Of a DNA stretch of 63,416 bases, positions 1 through 10,466 are shown one piece after another (the stretch's first letter is position 1; each line of letters starts with the position of its first letter). The notes beneath the pieces are model-generated. The model was not told the origin of the DNA. It worked only from the letters and a program-made list of their open reading frames with translations, and did no database searches. The position numbers and the translations under genes were made by a program. This DNA comes from Streptococcus entericus DSM 14446 (GTDB lineage Bacteria; Bacillota; Bacilli; Lactobacillales; Streptococcaceae): contig NZ_KB904187.1 of the NCBI RefSeq assembly GCF_000380025.1, forward strand, positions 1 to 63,416. The letters run 5' to 3'.

Positions 1-2
1 AA

Positions 3-296
3 AATGTTACAACCGCAACGAACTACCTTGAAAAAGAAAAAGTCCAAAAATCACTTCGCATTTTATCAAAGTTTACCGATAATAAACAGATAAATATCAT
101 TTTTTATCTCCTTGCTGTTGAAGAACTCTGTGTCTGCGATATAGCCTGTTTACTAAATCTCAGTATGGCATCTGCCTCCCACCATCTTCGTAAACTAGCC
201 AATCAAAACATCTTGGACACCAGAAGAGAGGGGAAAATTATATATTATTTTATAAAAGATGAGGAAATCAGAGATTTTTTTAATCAACTAGGATAA
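3..296 (+). CDS. CadC/CadX-like ArsR-family metal regulator (5' end missing)
   Basis: An open frame runs from the window edge to a TAA at 294-296, giving the last 97 residues of an ArsR/SmtB winged-helix repressor. The segment ELCVCDIA is the alpha3 metal-site signature of cadmium/lead/zinc sensors of the CadC/CadX group, with the two cysteines that bind metal. It is followed by the recognition helix SMASASHHLRKL and a beta-wing (DTRREGKIIYYF). CadC proteins repress the cadA/cadD efflux genes next to them. The start lies outside the window. Such genes are common cargo of integrative elements, which fits the integrase remnant directly downstream. CadC versus CadX cannot be settled without the N-terminus, where CadC carries additional cysteines. 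Confidence 0.85.
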   Translation, partial: NVTTATNYLEKEKVQKSLRILSKFTDNKQINIIFYLLAVEELCVCDIACLLNLSMASASHHLRKLANQNILDTRREGKIIYYFIKDEEIRDFFNQLG

Positions 297-687
297 CAAT
301 CGCTCTATTCCAGTTCCTTTATCTATACTTGAAGAACTTCGAGATTTTCACAATGAAATGAACGAGTATCTTAAATTACACAATAGACCTGAAACAAAAT
401 TGATTTTCCCAACAATATACGGAAACTATATGTGTGATAGAAACGAGCGAACAACTCTCAAGAAAAGATTAGCTGGTCTAGGATTACCAGATTATGGTTT
501 CCATTTATTCCGACACACTCATGCTTCAATGTTGCTTAATGCTGGCACAAATTGGAAAGAGCTTCAAGTGAGAATGGGACATAAATCAATTTCAACCACA
601 AAGGATACTTACGCTGAATTAGCACCTCAACGAAAGTTAGAAGCTGTTGGTATTTATCTTGATAAGATTGCTGAACTAACGCAATAA
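292..687 (+). pseudogene. C-terminal remnant of a tyrosine integrase
   Basis: The frame opens immediately after a TAG at 289-291 and overlaps the end of the ArsR gene. It reads RSIPVP and then about 125 residues of the catalytic domain of a phage/ICE-type integrase. Visible catalytic elements are HLFRHTHAS (HxxR box), the later His in MGHKS, and the nucleophile Tyr in TKDTYAEL. The N-terminal arm-binding and core-binding domains and the first catalytic Arg are absent; a full protein is about 380-400 residues. The join to the ArsR gene looks like an internal deletion that fused element cargo to the integrase tail. An ATG at 358 could still give a 109-residue product, but it would not be a recombinase. 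Confidence 0.85.
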
Positions 688-729
688 CTACTCTACCTTT
701 TACTCTACCTTTTTTAGGTAGCACTCAAT

Positions 730-834
730 AAACGTTGATACATCAATGTTTCTAATAGCTAAAATAGAAAATACTTAACCTTTACTGAGGTAAAATAATT
801 GAGATAAGAAAAGCCCTTGAAATCAACGTTTCTA
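730..834 (+). repeat. att-like repeats downstream of the integrase remnant
   Basis: ATCAATGTTTCTA (742-754) and ATCAACGTTTCTA (822-834) match at 12 of 13 positions. An inverted copy, AAACGTTGAT (730-739), sits 2 bp before the first and makes an imperfect palindrome. Att cores and integrase-binding repeats are commonly found just past the integrase gene. I infer an attachment-site remnant; the target gene was not identified. Confidence 0.4.
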
Positions 835-843
835 GGCTTTTTT
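809..843 (+). terminator. Probable terminator after the element remnant
   Basis: AAAAGCC (809-815) pairs with GGCTTTT (835-841) and is followed by a T run. One att-like repeat lies in the loop, so the same bases may serve both as termination signal and integration site. Confidence 0.4.
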
Positions 844-905
844 CTTTTGAATTTAGCAAAACAACTGAATTTTATTTGTTCTATCAAATCAAAAAGCGAT
901 AACAC

Positions 906-934
906 TTTTCAAAAATGGCATTATCCGCTATAAT
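906..934 (+). promoter_or_regulatory. Promoter of the 942-1868 hydrolase gene
   Basis: A perfect TATAAT lies at 929-934 with TTTTCA at 906-911 (17-bp spacer). Transcription would begin about 7 bp after the -10 box, at or beside the ATG at 942, and no Shine-Dalgarno sequence is present. This suggests a leaderless mRNA. Confidence 0.55.
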
Positions 935-941
935 GAAACTT

Positions 942-1868
942 ATGAAAAAACGCATATTTTTGAAGATTTTAGGAGCTCTCTGTGTCGTAGCAGTTTTGGG
1001 CTCAGTCGCTGCTAGCTTTTACTTTTTTGATGTCGCACAGGTGAGGGGCGAAAAATCGTTTGTGTCTAGTGATGAGACCCCTGCGGATAGCCCCCTTTAT
1101 GCCTACCAAGAGGCTTTTGATAAACTGCCCAAAGAAGAACGCCAGATGACCCATCAAAATTTGAAGCAGGTGGCCTGGTATGTTCCAGCAGCGCAGGAAA
1201 CAGATAAGACCGTTATCGTTGTTCATGGATTTGGTCAGACAAAGGCGCGGATGAGACCTTATGCCTACCTCTTTCATAAGTTAGGCTACAATGTTCTGAT
1301 GCCGGATAATATCGCTCACGGTGAGAGTGACGGGCAGCTTATCGGCTATGGTTGGAATGATCGGTTGAATGTGATCCGATGGGCAGAGCTTCTGGTTGAA
1401 GAAAATCCGACGAGTGAACTGGTGCTGTACGGTTTGTCTATGGGGGGTGCAACTGTTATGATGGCAAGTGGTGAGAGCAGCTTGCCTGAGCAGGTAACAG
1501 CAATTATCGAAGATGCGGGTTACACCAGTGTTTGGGATGAACTTGTTTTTCAAGCCAAAGACATGTATAACTTACCAGCTTTTCCGCTCCTGTACCAAGT
1601 TTCAGCCTTGTCTAAGTTACGGGCAGGCTTTACTTATGGCGAAGCTAGCGCAGTCAAGCAACTTCAGAAAAATACCTTACCAACCCTCTTTATCCACGGT
1701 GATCGTGATAACTTTGTCCCAACTCACATGGTTTATGACAACTATGAGGCGACAGCAGGCGATAAAGAACTCTATATCGTGAAGGGGGCAGATCACTCGG
1801 AGACCTTCCAAACAAATGTCGCAGCTTATGAGGCGAGGATTGAAGCATTTTTGAAAAGTGTGAATTAA
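942..1868 (+). CDS. Membrane-anchored alpha/beta hydrolase
   Basis: The 308-residue protein begins with a basic stretch and a hydrophobic helix (about residues 5-27, KILGALCVVAVLGSVAASFYF) that acts as signal anchor, so the enzyme domain should face outward. The alpha/beta-hydrolase fold is clear: VVHGFGQ near the oxyanion hole, nucleophile Ser in GLSMGGA, acid Asp in HGDRDNFVP and catalytic His in GADHSE. Streptococci carry similar FrsA/lipase-like extracellular hydrolases of unknown substrate. I chose ATG 942 over upstream in-frame ATGs at 915 and 933 because the basic signal sequence starts there and the -10 box overlaps the upstream ATGs. The gene stands alone. Confidence 0.8.
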   Translation: MKKRIFLKILGALCVVAVLGSVAASFYFFDVAQVRGEKSFVSSDETPADSPLYAYQEAFDKLPKEERQMTHQNLKQVAWYVPAAQETDKTVIVVHGFGQTKARMRPYAYLFHKLGYNVLMPDNIAHGESDGQLIGYGWNDRLNVIRWAELLVEENPTSELVLYGLSMGGATVMMASGESSLPEQVTAIIEDAGYTSVWDELVFQAKDMYNLPAFPLLYQVSALSKLRAGFTYGEASAVKQLQKNTLPTLFIHGDRDNFVPTHMVYDNYEATAGDKELYIVKGADHSETFQTNVAAYEARIEAFLKSVN

Positions 1869-2084
1869 ACCGGGCTGAATAGTCGCGATGACACATTGAA
1901 AATCCGCACAAGCACGCTGTTCTAACTATTTTTGCTAAGTGAGTTAGTTTTTGGGAACGATTGCGCTATGCTTCTCAGGGGATTATGTTAGGCTTGACCA
2001 ACATTCTCGTCTAAGTTAGAGTAAAAGAAGAAAACTGATTGTTTTGGTGGAACAGTTAAGCCATAAAAAAATCAGTTTAACCCC
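1869..2084. other. Intergenic region, no gene seen
   Basis: Together with the rpmB promoter and leader this makes a 301-bp gap. CTAACT and AGTTAG near 1922-1947 form a weak inverted repeat followed by T residues, a possible terminator for the hydrolase gene. Nothing else is supported. Confidence 0.3.
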
Positions 2085-2113
2085 TTGCCAAGTCTCTTCT
2101 TTTTTGGTAGAAT
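2085..2113 (+). promoter_or_regulatory. rpmB promoter
   Basis: TTGCCA (2085-2090) and TAGAAT (2108-2113) with a 17-bp spacer, about 57 bp upstream of the rpmB start codon. Confidence 0.7.
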
Positions 2114-2169
2114 GGTTGGGTATGTGGTGCTAGCACATCCTTATATATTCTACGTAGGAGGAAACACAA

Positions 2170-2358
2170 ATGGCTAAAGTATGTTACTTTACAGGTCGTA
2201 AGACTGTATCAGGCAACAACCGTTCACACGCGATGAACCAAACCAAACGCACTGTAAAACCAAACCTTCAAAAAGTAACTGTCTTGATTGACGGTAAAAA
2301 GAAAAAAGTTTGGGTTTCAGCTCGTGCGCTTAAATCTGGTAAAGTTGAACGCGTTTAA
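2170..2358 (+). CDS. rpmB: 50S ribosomal protein L28 (bL28)
   Basis: The 62-residue product starts [16 protein letters not shown] and ends [12 protein letters not shown], the typical Firmicute form of bL28, a small basic protein of the large ribosomal subunit. It lacks the two CxxC zinc motifs found in some L28 paralogues. A strong Shine-Dalgarno (AGGAGG) precedes the ATG. The gene is monocistronic: it has its own promoter and is followed directly by a terminator. Confidence 0.97.
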   Translation: MAKVCYFTGRKTVSGNNRSHAMNQTKRTVKPNLQKVTVLIDGKKKKVWVSARALKSGKVERV

Positions 2359-2360
2359 TA

Positions 2361-2388
2361 AAAAAGTCCGTTAGGGCTTTTTTATTTT
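2361..2388 (+). terminator. rpmB terminator
   Basis: AAAAAGTCC (2361-2369), loop GTTA, GGGCTTTTT (2374-2382): nine pairs including one G-T wobble, followed by more T residues. Confidence 0.8.
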
Positions 2389-2410
2389 TGCCTCATAAGG
2401 TTGAATTTGT

Positions 2411-2418
2411 GGTAAAAT
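2411..2418 (+). promoter_or_regulatory. Extended -10 promoter of the pnp leader
   Basis: TAAAAT (2413-2418) preceded by TGG gives the TGn extension. No good -35 is visible at 17 bp. The predicted start near 2425 coincides with the first base of the leader stem described next. Confidence 0.55.
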
Positions 2419-2424
2419 AAAAGG

Positions 2425-2582
2425 GATACTAGTGGCTTGATACAAAGTTGAGGGTGGTTTTGGGGCAATAGCAGAGCAACTGCCTTGACCTTTGTAGCAA
2501 ACCTAGTATCAGACCTTGTCCTCAATGGAATTGACTTCTTAAGCGGCTACGTTATAGCTAGCCGTTGTATTGGAACCGGTCT
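2425..2582 (+). ncRNA. Structured 5' leader of pnp
   Basis: Two nested domains can be drawn. The first is closed by GATACTAG (2425-2432) with CTAGTATC (2503-2510), both perfect, and contains TACAAAG (2441-2447) with CTTTGTA (2490-2496) and GGCA (2464-2467) with TGCC (2481-2484). The second is closed by AGACC (2511-2515) with GGTCT (2578-2582) and contains CGGCTA (2544-2549) with TAGCCG (2559-2564). The pnp Shine-Dalgarno follows about 30 nt later. PNPase in other bacteria controls its own mRNA through a leader hairpin, which makes an autoregulatory role plausible. I do not recognise it as a known riboswitch family. Confidence 0.55.
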
Positions 2583-2625
2583 ATTGAAGGGCGTGTCTTA
2601 ATACTACATTTATAAGGAGACACTC

Positions 2626-4806
2626 ATGTCCAAACAAGTTTTTGAAACAACCTTTGCTGGTCAGCCACTCGTGGTTGAGGTTGGTCAGCTGGCCAAGCAG
2701 GCCAATGGTAGCGTGGTGACCCGCTACGGTAACTCAACTGTCCTGACCGCTGCAGTCATGTCCAAGAAGATGTCCACAGGCGACTTTTTCCCTCTCCAAG
2801 TCAACTACGAGGAAAAAATGTATGCGGCTGGTAAGTTTCCAGGTGGCTTCCACAAGCGCGAAGGTCGTCCGTCAACGGATGCAACCCTGACTGCTCGCTT
2901 GATTGACCGTCCGATTCGCCCAATGTTTGCCGAAGGCTTCCGCAACGAGGTGCAGGTCATCAACACGGTCCTTTCCTATGATGAAAATGCTAGCGCTCCA
3001 ATGGCAGCCATGTTTGGTAGCTCGCTGGCTCTGTCTATTTCAGATATTCCTTTCAATGGGCCGATTGCTGGGGTACAGGTGGGTTATGTCGATAGTCGCT
3101 TTATCATCAACCCGACCAAGGAAGAGCAGGAGAAGTCTCTGCTTGACCTGACCGTTGCTGGCACCAAAGAAGCCATCAACATGGTGGAGTCTGGCGCTAA
3201 GGAATTGTCAGAAGACATCATGCTGGAAGCTTTGCTATTGGGCCACCAAGCCATCCAAGAACTGATCGCTTTCCAAGAGCAAATCGTGGCTAGCGTCGGT
3301 AAGGAAAAGGCGGATGTGGAGCTCTTGCAGGTCGATCCTGAACTTCAGGCTGAGATTGTCGCTGCCTACAACGCCGACCTCCAAGCTGCTGTTCAAGTTG
3401 AGGAAAAGCTGGCGCGTGAAGATGCGACCAACGCCGTCCGTGAGCGTGTGACAGCTGTCTATGCGGAACGCTACGCTGACCATGAGGACTACGACCGCAT
3501 CATGCGTGACGTGGCGGAAATCTTGGAGCTCATGGAGCATGCCGAAGTGCGTCGTCTCATCACCGAGGACAAAATTCGTCCAGATGGTCGTCGTGTCGAT
3601 GAAATCCGTCCGCTGGATGCGGAAGTGGACTTTTTACCACAGGTACATGGTTCTGGTCTCTTTACGCGTGGGCAGACCCAAGCCCTGTCCGTCTTGACCC
3701 TTGCTCCGATGGGAGAGACCCAAATCGTTGACGGTTTAGAGCCTGAATATAAGAAACGCTTCCTACATCATTACAACTTCCCGCAGTACTCTGTCGGCTC
3801 AACTGGACGTTACGGTGCACCTGGTCGCCGTGAGATTGGTCACGGGGCACTTGGTGAACGAGCTCTGGAGCAAGTCTTGCCGAGCCTTGAGGAGTTCCCT
3901 TATGCCATTCGTTTGGTCGCAGAGGTCTTGGAATCCAACGGTTCCTCCTCACAGGCCTCTATCTGTGCAGGCACGCTGGCGCTCATGGCTGGTGGGGTGC
4001 CGATTAAGGCACCTGTCGCAGGGATTGCCATGGGGCTGATTTCAGACGGGAACAACTACACCATCTTGACCGACATTCAAGGTCTGGAAGACCACTTTGG
4101 CGATATGGACTTCAAGGTGGCGGGTACACGTGAAGGGATTACAGCCCTGCAAATGGACATCAAGATTGAGGGCATTACGCCGCAAATTTTGGAAGAAGCT
4201 CTCGCGCAGGCTAAGAAAGCTCGCTTTGAAATCCTGGATGTGCTGCACGAGGCTATCCCAGCTGTTCGTCCAGAATTGGCGCCGACTGCACCGAAGATTG
4301 ACACCATCATGATTGATGTGGACAAGATTAAAGTGGTCATCGGTAAGGGTGGTGATACCATCGACAAGATTATCGCTGAGACAGGTGTGAAAATTGACAT
4401 CGAAGAAGACGGTTTGGTGTCCATCTTCTCTAGCGATCAAGCTGCCATCAACCGTGCCAAGGAGATTATTGCAAGTCTGGTGCGTGAAGCCAAGGTGGGT
4501 GAGGTCTACAAGGCCAAGGTTGTCCGCATTGAAAAATTTGGTGCCTTTGTGAATCTCTTTGAGAAAACAGATGCCATGGTGCATATCTCTGAGATGGCAT
4601 GGAACCGCGTGAACCGTGTTGAGGACTTGGTGGAAATCGGTGACGAAGTGGATGTCAAGATTATCAAGATTGACGACCGTGGTCGTGTGGATGCCTCTAT
4701 GAAAGCCTTGCTGCCACGTCCGCCAAAACCAGAAGGCAAGGATGGCGAACGCAAACCACGCCGTGAAAAAGCTGACCGTCCTGCAACTGGCTCTGCTGAA
4801 AACTAA
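2626..4806 (+). CDS. pnp: Polyribonucleotide nucleotidyltransferase (PNPase)
   Basis: The 726-residue protein has standard PNPase order: first RNase PH core (residues about 1-230), helical linker, second catalytic RNase PH core (about 310-550, with GxxPxRREIGHG and the later D in [15 protein letters not shown]), KH domain ([12 protein letters not shown], about residue 570) and S1 domain (about 625-690), then a basic tail. It degrades RNA 3' to 5' with phosphate and can add tails to RNA; in streptococci it is the main enzyme for bulk mRNA decay. The ATG has an AAGGAG site. The gene is preceded by a structured leader and followed by SseB-like and cysE genes in the same direction. Confidence 0.97.
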   Translation: MSKQVFETTFAGQPLVVEVGQLAKQANGSVVTRYGNSTVLTAAVMSKKMSTGDFFPLQVNYEEKMYAAGKFPGGFHKREGRPSTDATLTARLIDRPIRPMFAEGFRNEVQVINTVLSYDENASAPMAAMFGSSLALSISDIPFNGPIAGVQVGYVDSRFIINPTKEEQEKSLLDLTVAGTKEAINMVESGAKELSEDIMLEALLLGHQAIQELIAFQEQIVASVGKEKADVELLQVDPELQAEIVAAYNADLQAAVQVEEKLAREDATNAVRERVTAVYAERYADHEDYDRIMRDVAEILELMEHAEVRRLITEDKIRPDGRRVDEIRPLDAEVDFLPQVHGSGLFTRGQTQALSVLTLAPMGETQIVDGLEPEYKKRFLHHYNFPQYSVGSTGRYGAPGRREIGHGALGERALEQVLPSLEEFPYAIRLVAEVLESNGSSSQASICAGTLALMAGGVPIKAPVAGIAMGLISDGNNYTILTDIQGLEDHFGDMDFKVAGTREGITALQMDIKIEGITPQILEEALAQAKKARFEILDVLHEAIPAVRPELAPTAPKIDTIMIDVDKIKVVIGKGGDTIDKIIAETGVKIDIEEDGLVSIFSSDQAAINRAKEIIASLVREAKVGEVYKAKVVRIEKFGAFVNLFEKTDAMVHISEMAWNRVNRVEDLVEIGDEVDVKIIKIDDRGRVDASMKALLPRPPKPEGKDGERKPRREKADRPATGSAEN

Positions 4807-4964
4807 ACTCATTACCAAGATAAGGGAAGTTGGGCATGTTCGTTCTGTTGACCGTTTCTGTTTAGCTGGCTTTAGCGTCATCGTTAGTGAACAGATAGGC
4901 TTAATCGTGTCGAACCAGTTTCTGATGACTGAACTCCGCCCATTTCCCGCCTTTTAAGGAGAAT

Positions 4965-5729
4965 ATGATGAAAATAAAACTAACCAAGGAACTAGATAAG
5001 CGCCTGCGTGCCTTTATCGCTGACCCGACTAATTTTTTGGATGCCTTGGGTTTGGTCAATGCTTTTCATGGTGAAACTGTACTTGCCAGTGATAAACCCT
5101 ATGCTATCGAGGTTGAAGGTCAAAAGGTCGTTCCGGTTTTTACAGATGTCGCTGACCTGAATCAATTTAAAGCCCTGCAAGCCAGTGCGAACCAACAGAA
5201 CTGGGTCGATTGTTCGGCGCTGGATGTCTTGCGTGAAGCGATTGAAAAACAGCTGGCAGGACTGGCCTTCAACTTGAAGAAGTCAGGCGACGGAGGCAAC
5301 TCCACATTGATTAAGACTAGTGATATGATTACTTTTGTCAATCACCACACGCAGGTTCTGAATCGGGTGCTAGGAGAGGACAATCAGGCTGCTGATAAAC
5401 TGGATAAGACCTACCTAATCCCTGCCTATCATCGCAAGGACGAGGATGGTAATCTGGTGCGGATTTTTGCCATGATGACCAATCCAGAAGGGCAGCACTA
5501 CGTCCCTGTCTTTTCTAACCTTGTCAGCTTTGCGAGATGGTACAACGATGAGAATTTTGGTGGCTTTTTCCGTCAACAAGAAGGTGTCATTATGGTCTGG
5601 GAATTGAGTCGGTTTAAGACCCCGCCAGCCGGGAAAAATATCCTAGATGAGACGACAGGGATTGCCATTAATCCTTTCGACGAGGGGATGGAACTTTTGC
5701 TATGGGAACAGCTAGAGCCGAAATCTTAG
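4965..5729 (+). CDS. SseB-family protein
   Basis: The 254-residue soluble protein matches the SseB N-terminal domain family: IPAYHRKDEDGNLVRIFAMMTNPEGQHYVPVFSNLVSFARW is the diagnostic region, with a second similar half earlier (YAIEVEGQKVVPVFTDVADLNQF). Its function in Gram-positive bacteria is not established. AAGGAG precedes a double ATG at 4965/4968; either could be used. It lies between pnp and cysE in the same direction, probably in the same transcription unit. Confidence 0.75.
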   Translation: MMKIKLTKELDKRLRAFIADPTNFLDALGLVNAFHGETVLASDKPYAIEVEGQKVVPVFTDVADLNQFKALQASANQQNWVDCSALDVLREAIEKQLAGLAFNLKKSGDGGNSTLIKTSDMITFVNHHTQVLNRVLGEDNQAADKLDKTYLIPAYHRKDEDGNLVRIFAMMTNPEGQHYVPVFSNLVSFARWYNDENFGGFFRQQEGVIMVWELSRFKTPPAGKNILDETTGIAINPFDEGMELLLWEQLEPKS

Positions 5730-5860
5730 TCTGGATATAAGTTTATCCAGCTCAATGTCAGAGTGAATAGCTAACATCCTGAAGCTCTCTGGTGGACGTT
5801 GTTCATTTTTGATACACGGTTTAAACTGATTACTGATATGATATTAAAGGAGAGGAAGAT

Positions 5861-6484
5861 ATGGGCTGGTGGGCAAAAACGATTGCGATCATCAAACAGC
5901 TAGATCCTGCGGCGAGGACAACGGCGGAGGTTCTTTTGACCTATCCTGGTGTCAAAGCTTTAGCTGCCCATCGCCTGTCCCACTGGCTCTGGCAACGTGA
6001 CCTCAAGCTCTTAGCACGTATGCATAGTCAGTTCTGGCGGTTTTGGACGCAGATAGAGATTCATCCAGGAGCTGAGATTGCGGCTGGGGTCTTCATCGAC
6101 CACGGAGCAGGTCTCGTCATTGGGGAGACTGCTGTCATCGAGGAAGGCGTCATGCTCTACCACGGGGTGACACTTGGTGGCACAGGCAAAGACACGGGTA
6201 AGCGTCACCCAACCATACGGCGAGGGGCCTTGATTTCGGCTCATTCGCAACTGATTGGTCCGATAGAGATTGGGGAAAATGCTAAAGTGGGAGCAGCTTC
6301 TGTGGTGCTTGCCGATGTTCCTGCTGATGTGACGGTTGTCGGTGTTCCAGCACGTGTTGTTCGGGTGCACGGTAAAAAAGATGATCAGGTCATTCATCAG
6401 ATTGAGGAGGAGCGTGAGTCGCTCTATTACACGTCTAAGTTGGAACAGCTGAAAGAAAGCAGTCACCAGTCATCGGAGTTGTAA
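5861..6484 (+). CDS. cysE: Serine O-acetyltransferase
   Basis: CysE acetylates L-serine with acetyl-CoA, the first step of cysteine synthesis. The 207-residue protein has the helical N-terminal part, then the left-handed beta-helix with hexapeptide repeats: IHPGAEIAAGVFIDHGAGLVIG, the catalytic-loop region YHGVTLGGTGK, GAAS and VPADVTVVGVPARVV. The catalytic His residues are in IDHG and YHGV. AAAGGAGAGG precedes the ATG. Placement near pnp and cysS is common in streptococci. Confidence 0.95.
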   Translation: MGWWAKTIAIIKQLDPAARTTAEVLLTYPGVKALAAHRLSHWLWQRDLKLLARMHSQFWRFWTQIEIHPGAEIAAGVFIDHGAGLVIGETAVIEEGVMLYHGVTLGGTGKDTGKRHPTIRRGALISAHSQLIGPIEIGENAKVGAASVVLADVPADVTVVGVPARVVRVHGKKDDQVIHQIEEERESLYYTSKLEQLKESSHQSSEL

Positions 6485-6513
6485 GATAGGGTAGATATGG
6501 AGGTATAGAAAAT

Positions 6514-8972
<2,459 letters not shown>

Positions 8973-8976
<4 letters not shown>

Positions 8977-9524
8977 TAAAAGGCGGAATAGGTGGAGCAA
9001 ACACTAATAAGACAGGTTTAAAATTTGAAAAGGATACTGATTTTTCAGAATTAGTTGATTTGTTGCCACAATACGATGTTCGGGAAATCATTTTTCACGA
9101 TAAGAAAGCAACTAAAGGTTTTGAAGTTTACCGAGGCAATGATTTGGTCGGAAAAATTATGCCTCAGTACCGTTTCTATGATTTTTTAGCAGAAATTGGT
9201 ATTAAAAATACAAATTCTAAACAATGGAAACCTGACGAAGTATTTATCAATTTTGAAAATCATACTGTTTATATTGTTGAGAAAAAGTGGCAAGAAACAG
9301 AAGGTAGTGTCGATGAAAAATTGTTGGGATTCGGCAACAAACGTCGATTGTATCAGCGATTACTAGATAAAGCTAAAACTCCTTTTTCAGTTCAGTTTAT
9401 TTTTGTTGGTAATAGTAGTTTCTTTGGAAAAGACAAGTATCGAGATAGTTTTGAGATGTTACGTGGTGACGGCGTTAAAATTATGTTAGATAAGTATGAT
9501 ATGGCATTCTTTGGACTTTATTAG
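8973..9524 (+). CDS. Restriction endonuclease-like protein (PD-(D/E)XK type), first of two
   Basis: This 183-residue protein overlaps dpnA by 4 bp (ATGA). It is not similar to DpnII endonuclease. The segment PDEVFINFENHTVYIVEKKWQ fits a PD-(D/E)XK nuclease core (acidic residue, then E-x-K on the next strand), followed by NKRRLYQRLL and a hydrophobic FIFVGNSSFF strand. In the S. suis SsuDAT1I cassette two methylase genes are followed by two unrelated endonuclease genes, both cutting GATC; position and size here match one of them. The function is inferred from motif and operon context. Confidence 0.7.
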
Positions 9525-9534
9525 GAGTGGAAAA

Positions 9535-10464
9535 ATGATATTAAAGGATTATCTAACAAAAGATCCGATAGATAGACTAAGTACTTTTCTATCCACCCTC
9601 TCAATCACCAACCGTACTCCAGAATATTATGTCAACTGGGAAAAGGTTGCACGTGAGACAGAAAAGTTTGAATTAGAATTGCATACGTTGAACTATTTGA
9701 TTGGGAAAGATAATATCCGCGAAGAAGCTTTGGATTTATTTACGCGGCAGCCTCAGTTACTACGTGCCATCCCTAGTTTGATTGCCAGTCGTGATAAAGT
9801 TTTGGATATTTTATCTATGGATGAACATGATGAGATGACCTTTGACCATCTAAATTTTTCAACGATAGATACCAATCGTATTGTTGATTATGTTGATTTT
9901 ATTGACAAAGCAGGGCTGTTAGAGTTTTTGCAGTGTAAAGCTAATCGTTCTCTGGTTGATTATGTTTATGGTGTTGAGACTGGTTTAGATAGCAATGGAC
10001 GTAAAAATCGTAGTGGTGATACTATGGAAGGCATTGTTGGACGACATGTCCAAAAAATTTGTCAACAATACGTTTTAGAATTCAAGGCACAGGCCACTGC
10101 ACCCTTTATCAGAGAGAATTGGGGAGTTACAGTTCCAGTTGATAAATCTGAACGTCGCTTTGATGTGGCAGTTTACTGCCCTATTCGTCATAAAGTTTGG
10201 TTAATCGAGACTAACTATTACGGCGGAGGGGGCAGTAAATTAAAAGCTGTTGCGGGTGAGTTTACGGAATTAAGTCAGTTTGTCACCAGTTCAGCAGATG
10301 ACGTTGAATTTGTTTGGGTCACAGATGGGCAAGGTTGGAAAACAGCTCATTTACCGTTATCAGAAGCTTTTGCTCATATTGCCAATGTCTTTAATTTGTC
10401 TATGCTGAAGGAAGGTTACTTAGCTGAGCTATTTTACTTGTCTTCAATTAATGGAAAGGAGTAG
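9535..10464 (+). CDS. dpnB: DpnII/MboI-type restriction endonuclease, second of two
   Basis: The 309-residue protein resembles R.DpnII, which cuts unmethylated GATC. The conserved block DYVYGVETGLDSNGRKNRSGD is nearly the same as in DpnII as I recall it, and RFDVAVY with LIETNYYGGGGSKL forms the D...ExN/K nuclease core. WVTDGQGW near the C-terminus is also shared. Start is ATG 9535 with AGGAG; an earlier in-frame codon at 9496 lies inside the previous gene and has no site. cysS begins 2 bp after its stop codon. Confidence 0.9.
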   Translation: MILKDYLTKDPIDRLSTFLSTLSITNRTPEYYVNWEKVARETEKFELELHTLNYLIGKDNIREEALDLFTRQPQLLRAIPSLIASRDKVLDILSMDEHDEMTFDHLNFSTIDTNRIVDYVDFIDKAGLLEFLQCKANRSLVDYVYGVETGLDSNGRKNRSGDTMEGIVGRHVQKICQQYVLEFKAQATAPFIRENWGVTVPVDKSERRFDVAVYCPIRHKVWLIETNYYGGGGSKLKAVAGEFTELSQFVTSSADDVEFVWVTDGQGWKTAHLPLSEAFAHIANVFNLSMLKEGYLAELFYLSSINGKE

Positions 10465-10466
10465 CC

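Noticed and set aside
4042..4881. Long open frame on the minus strand opposite pnp
   Set aside because: It is the antisense shadow of the pnp coding frame; no ribosome-binding site, no recognisable domain, and pnp itself is certain.
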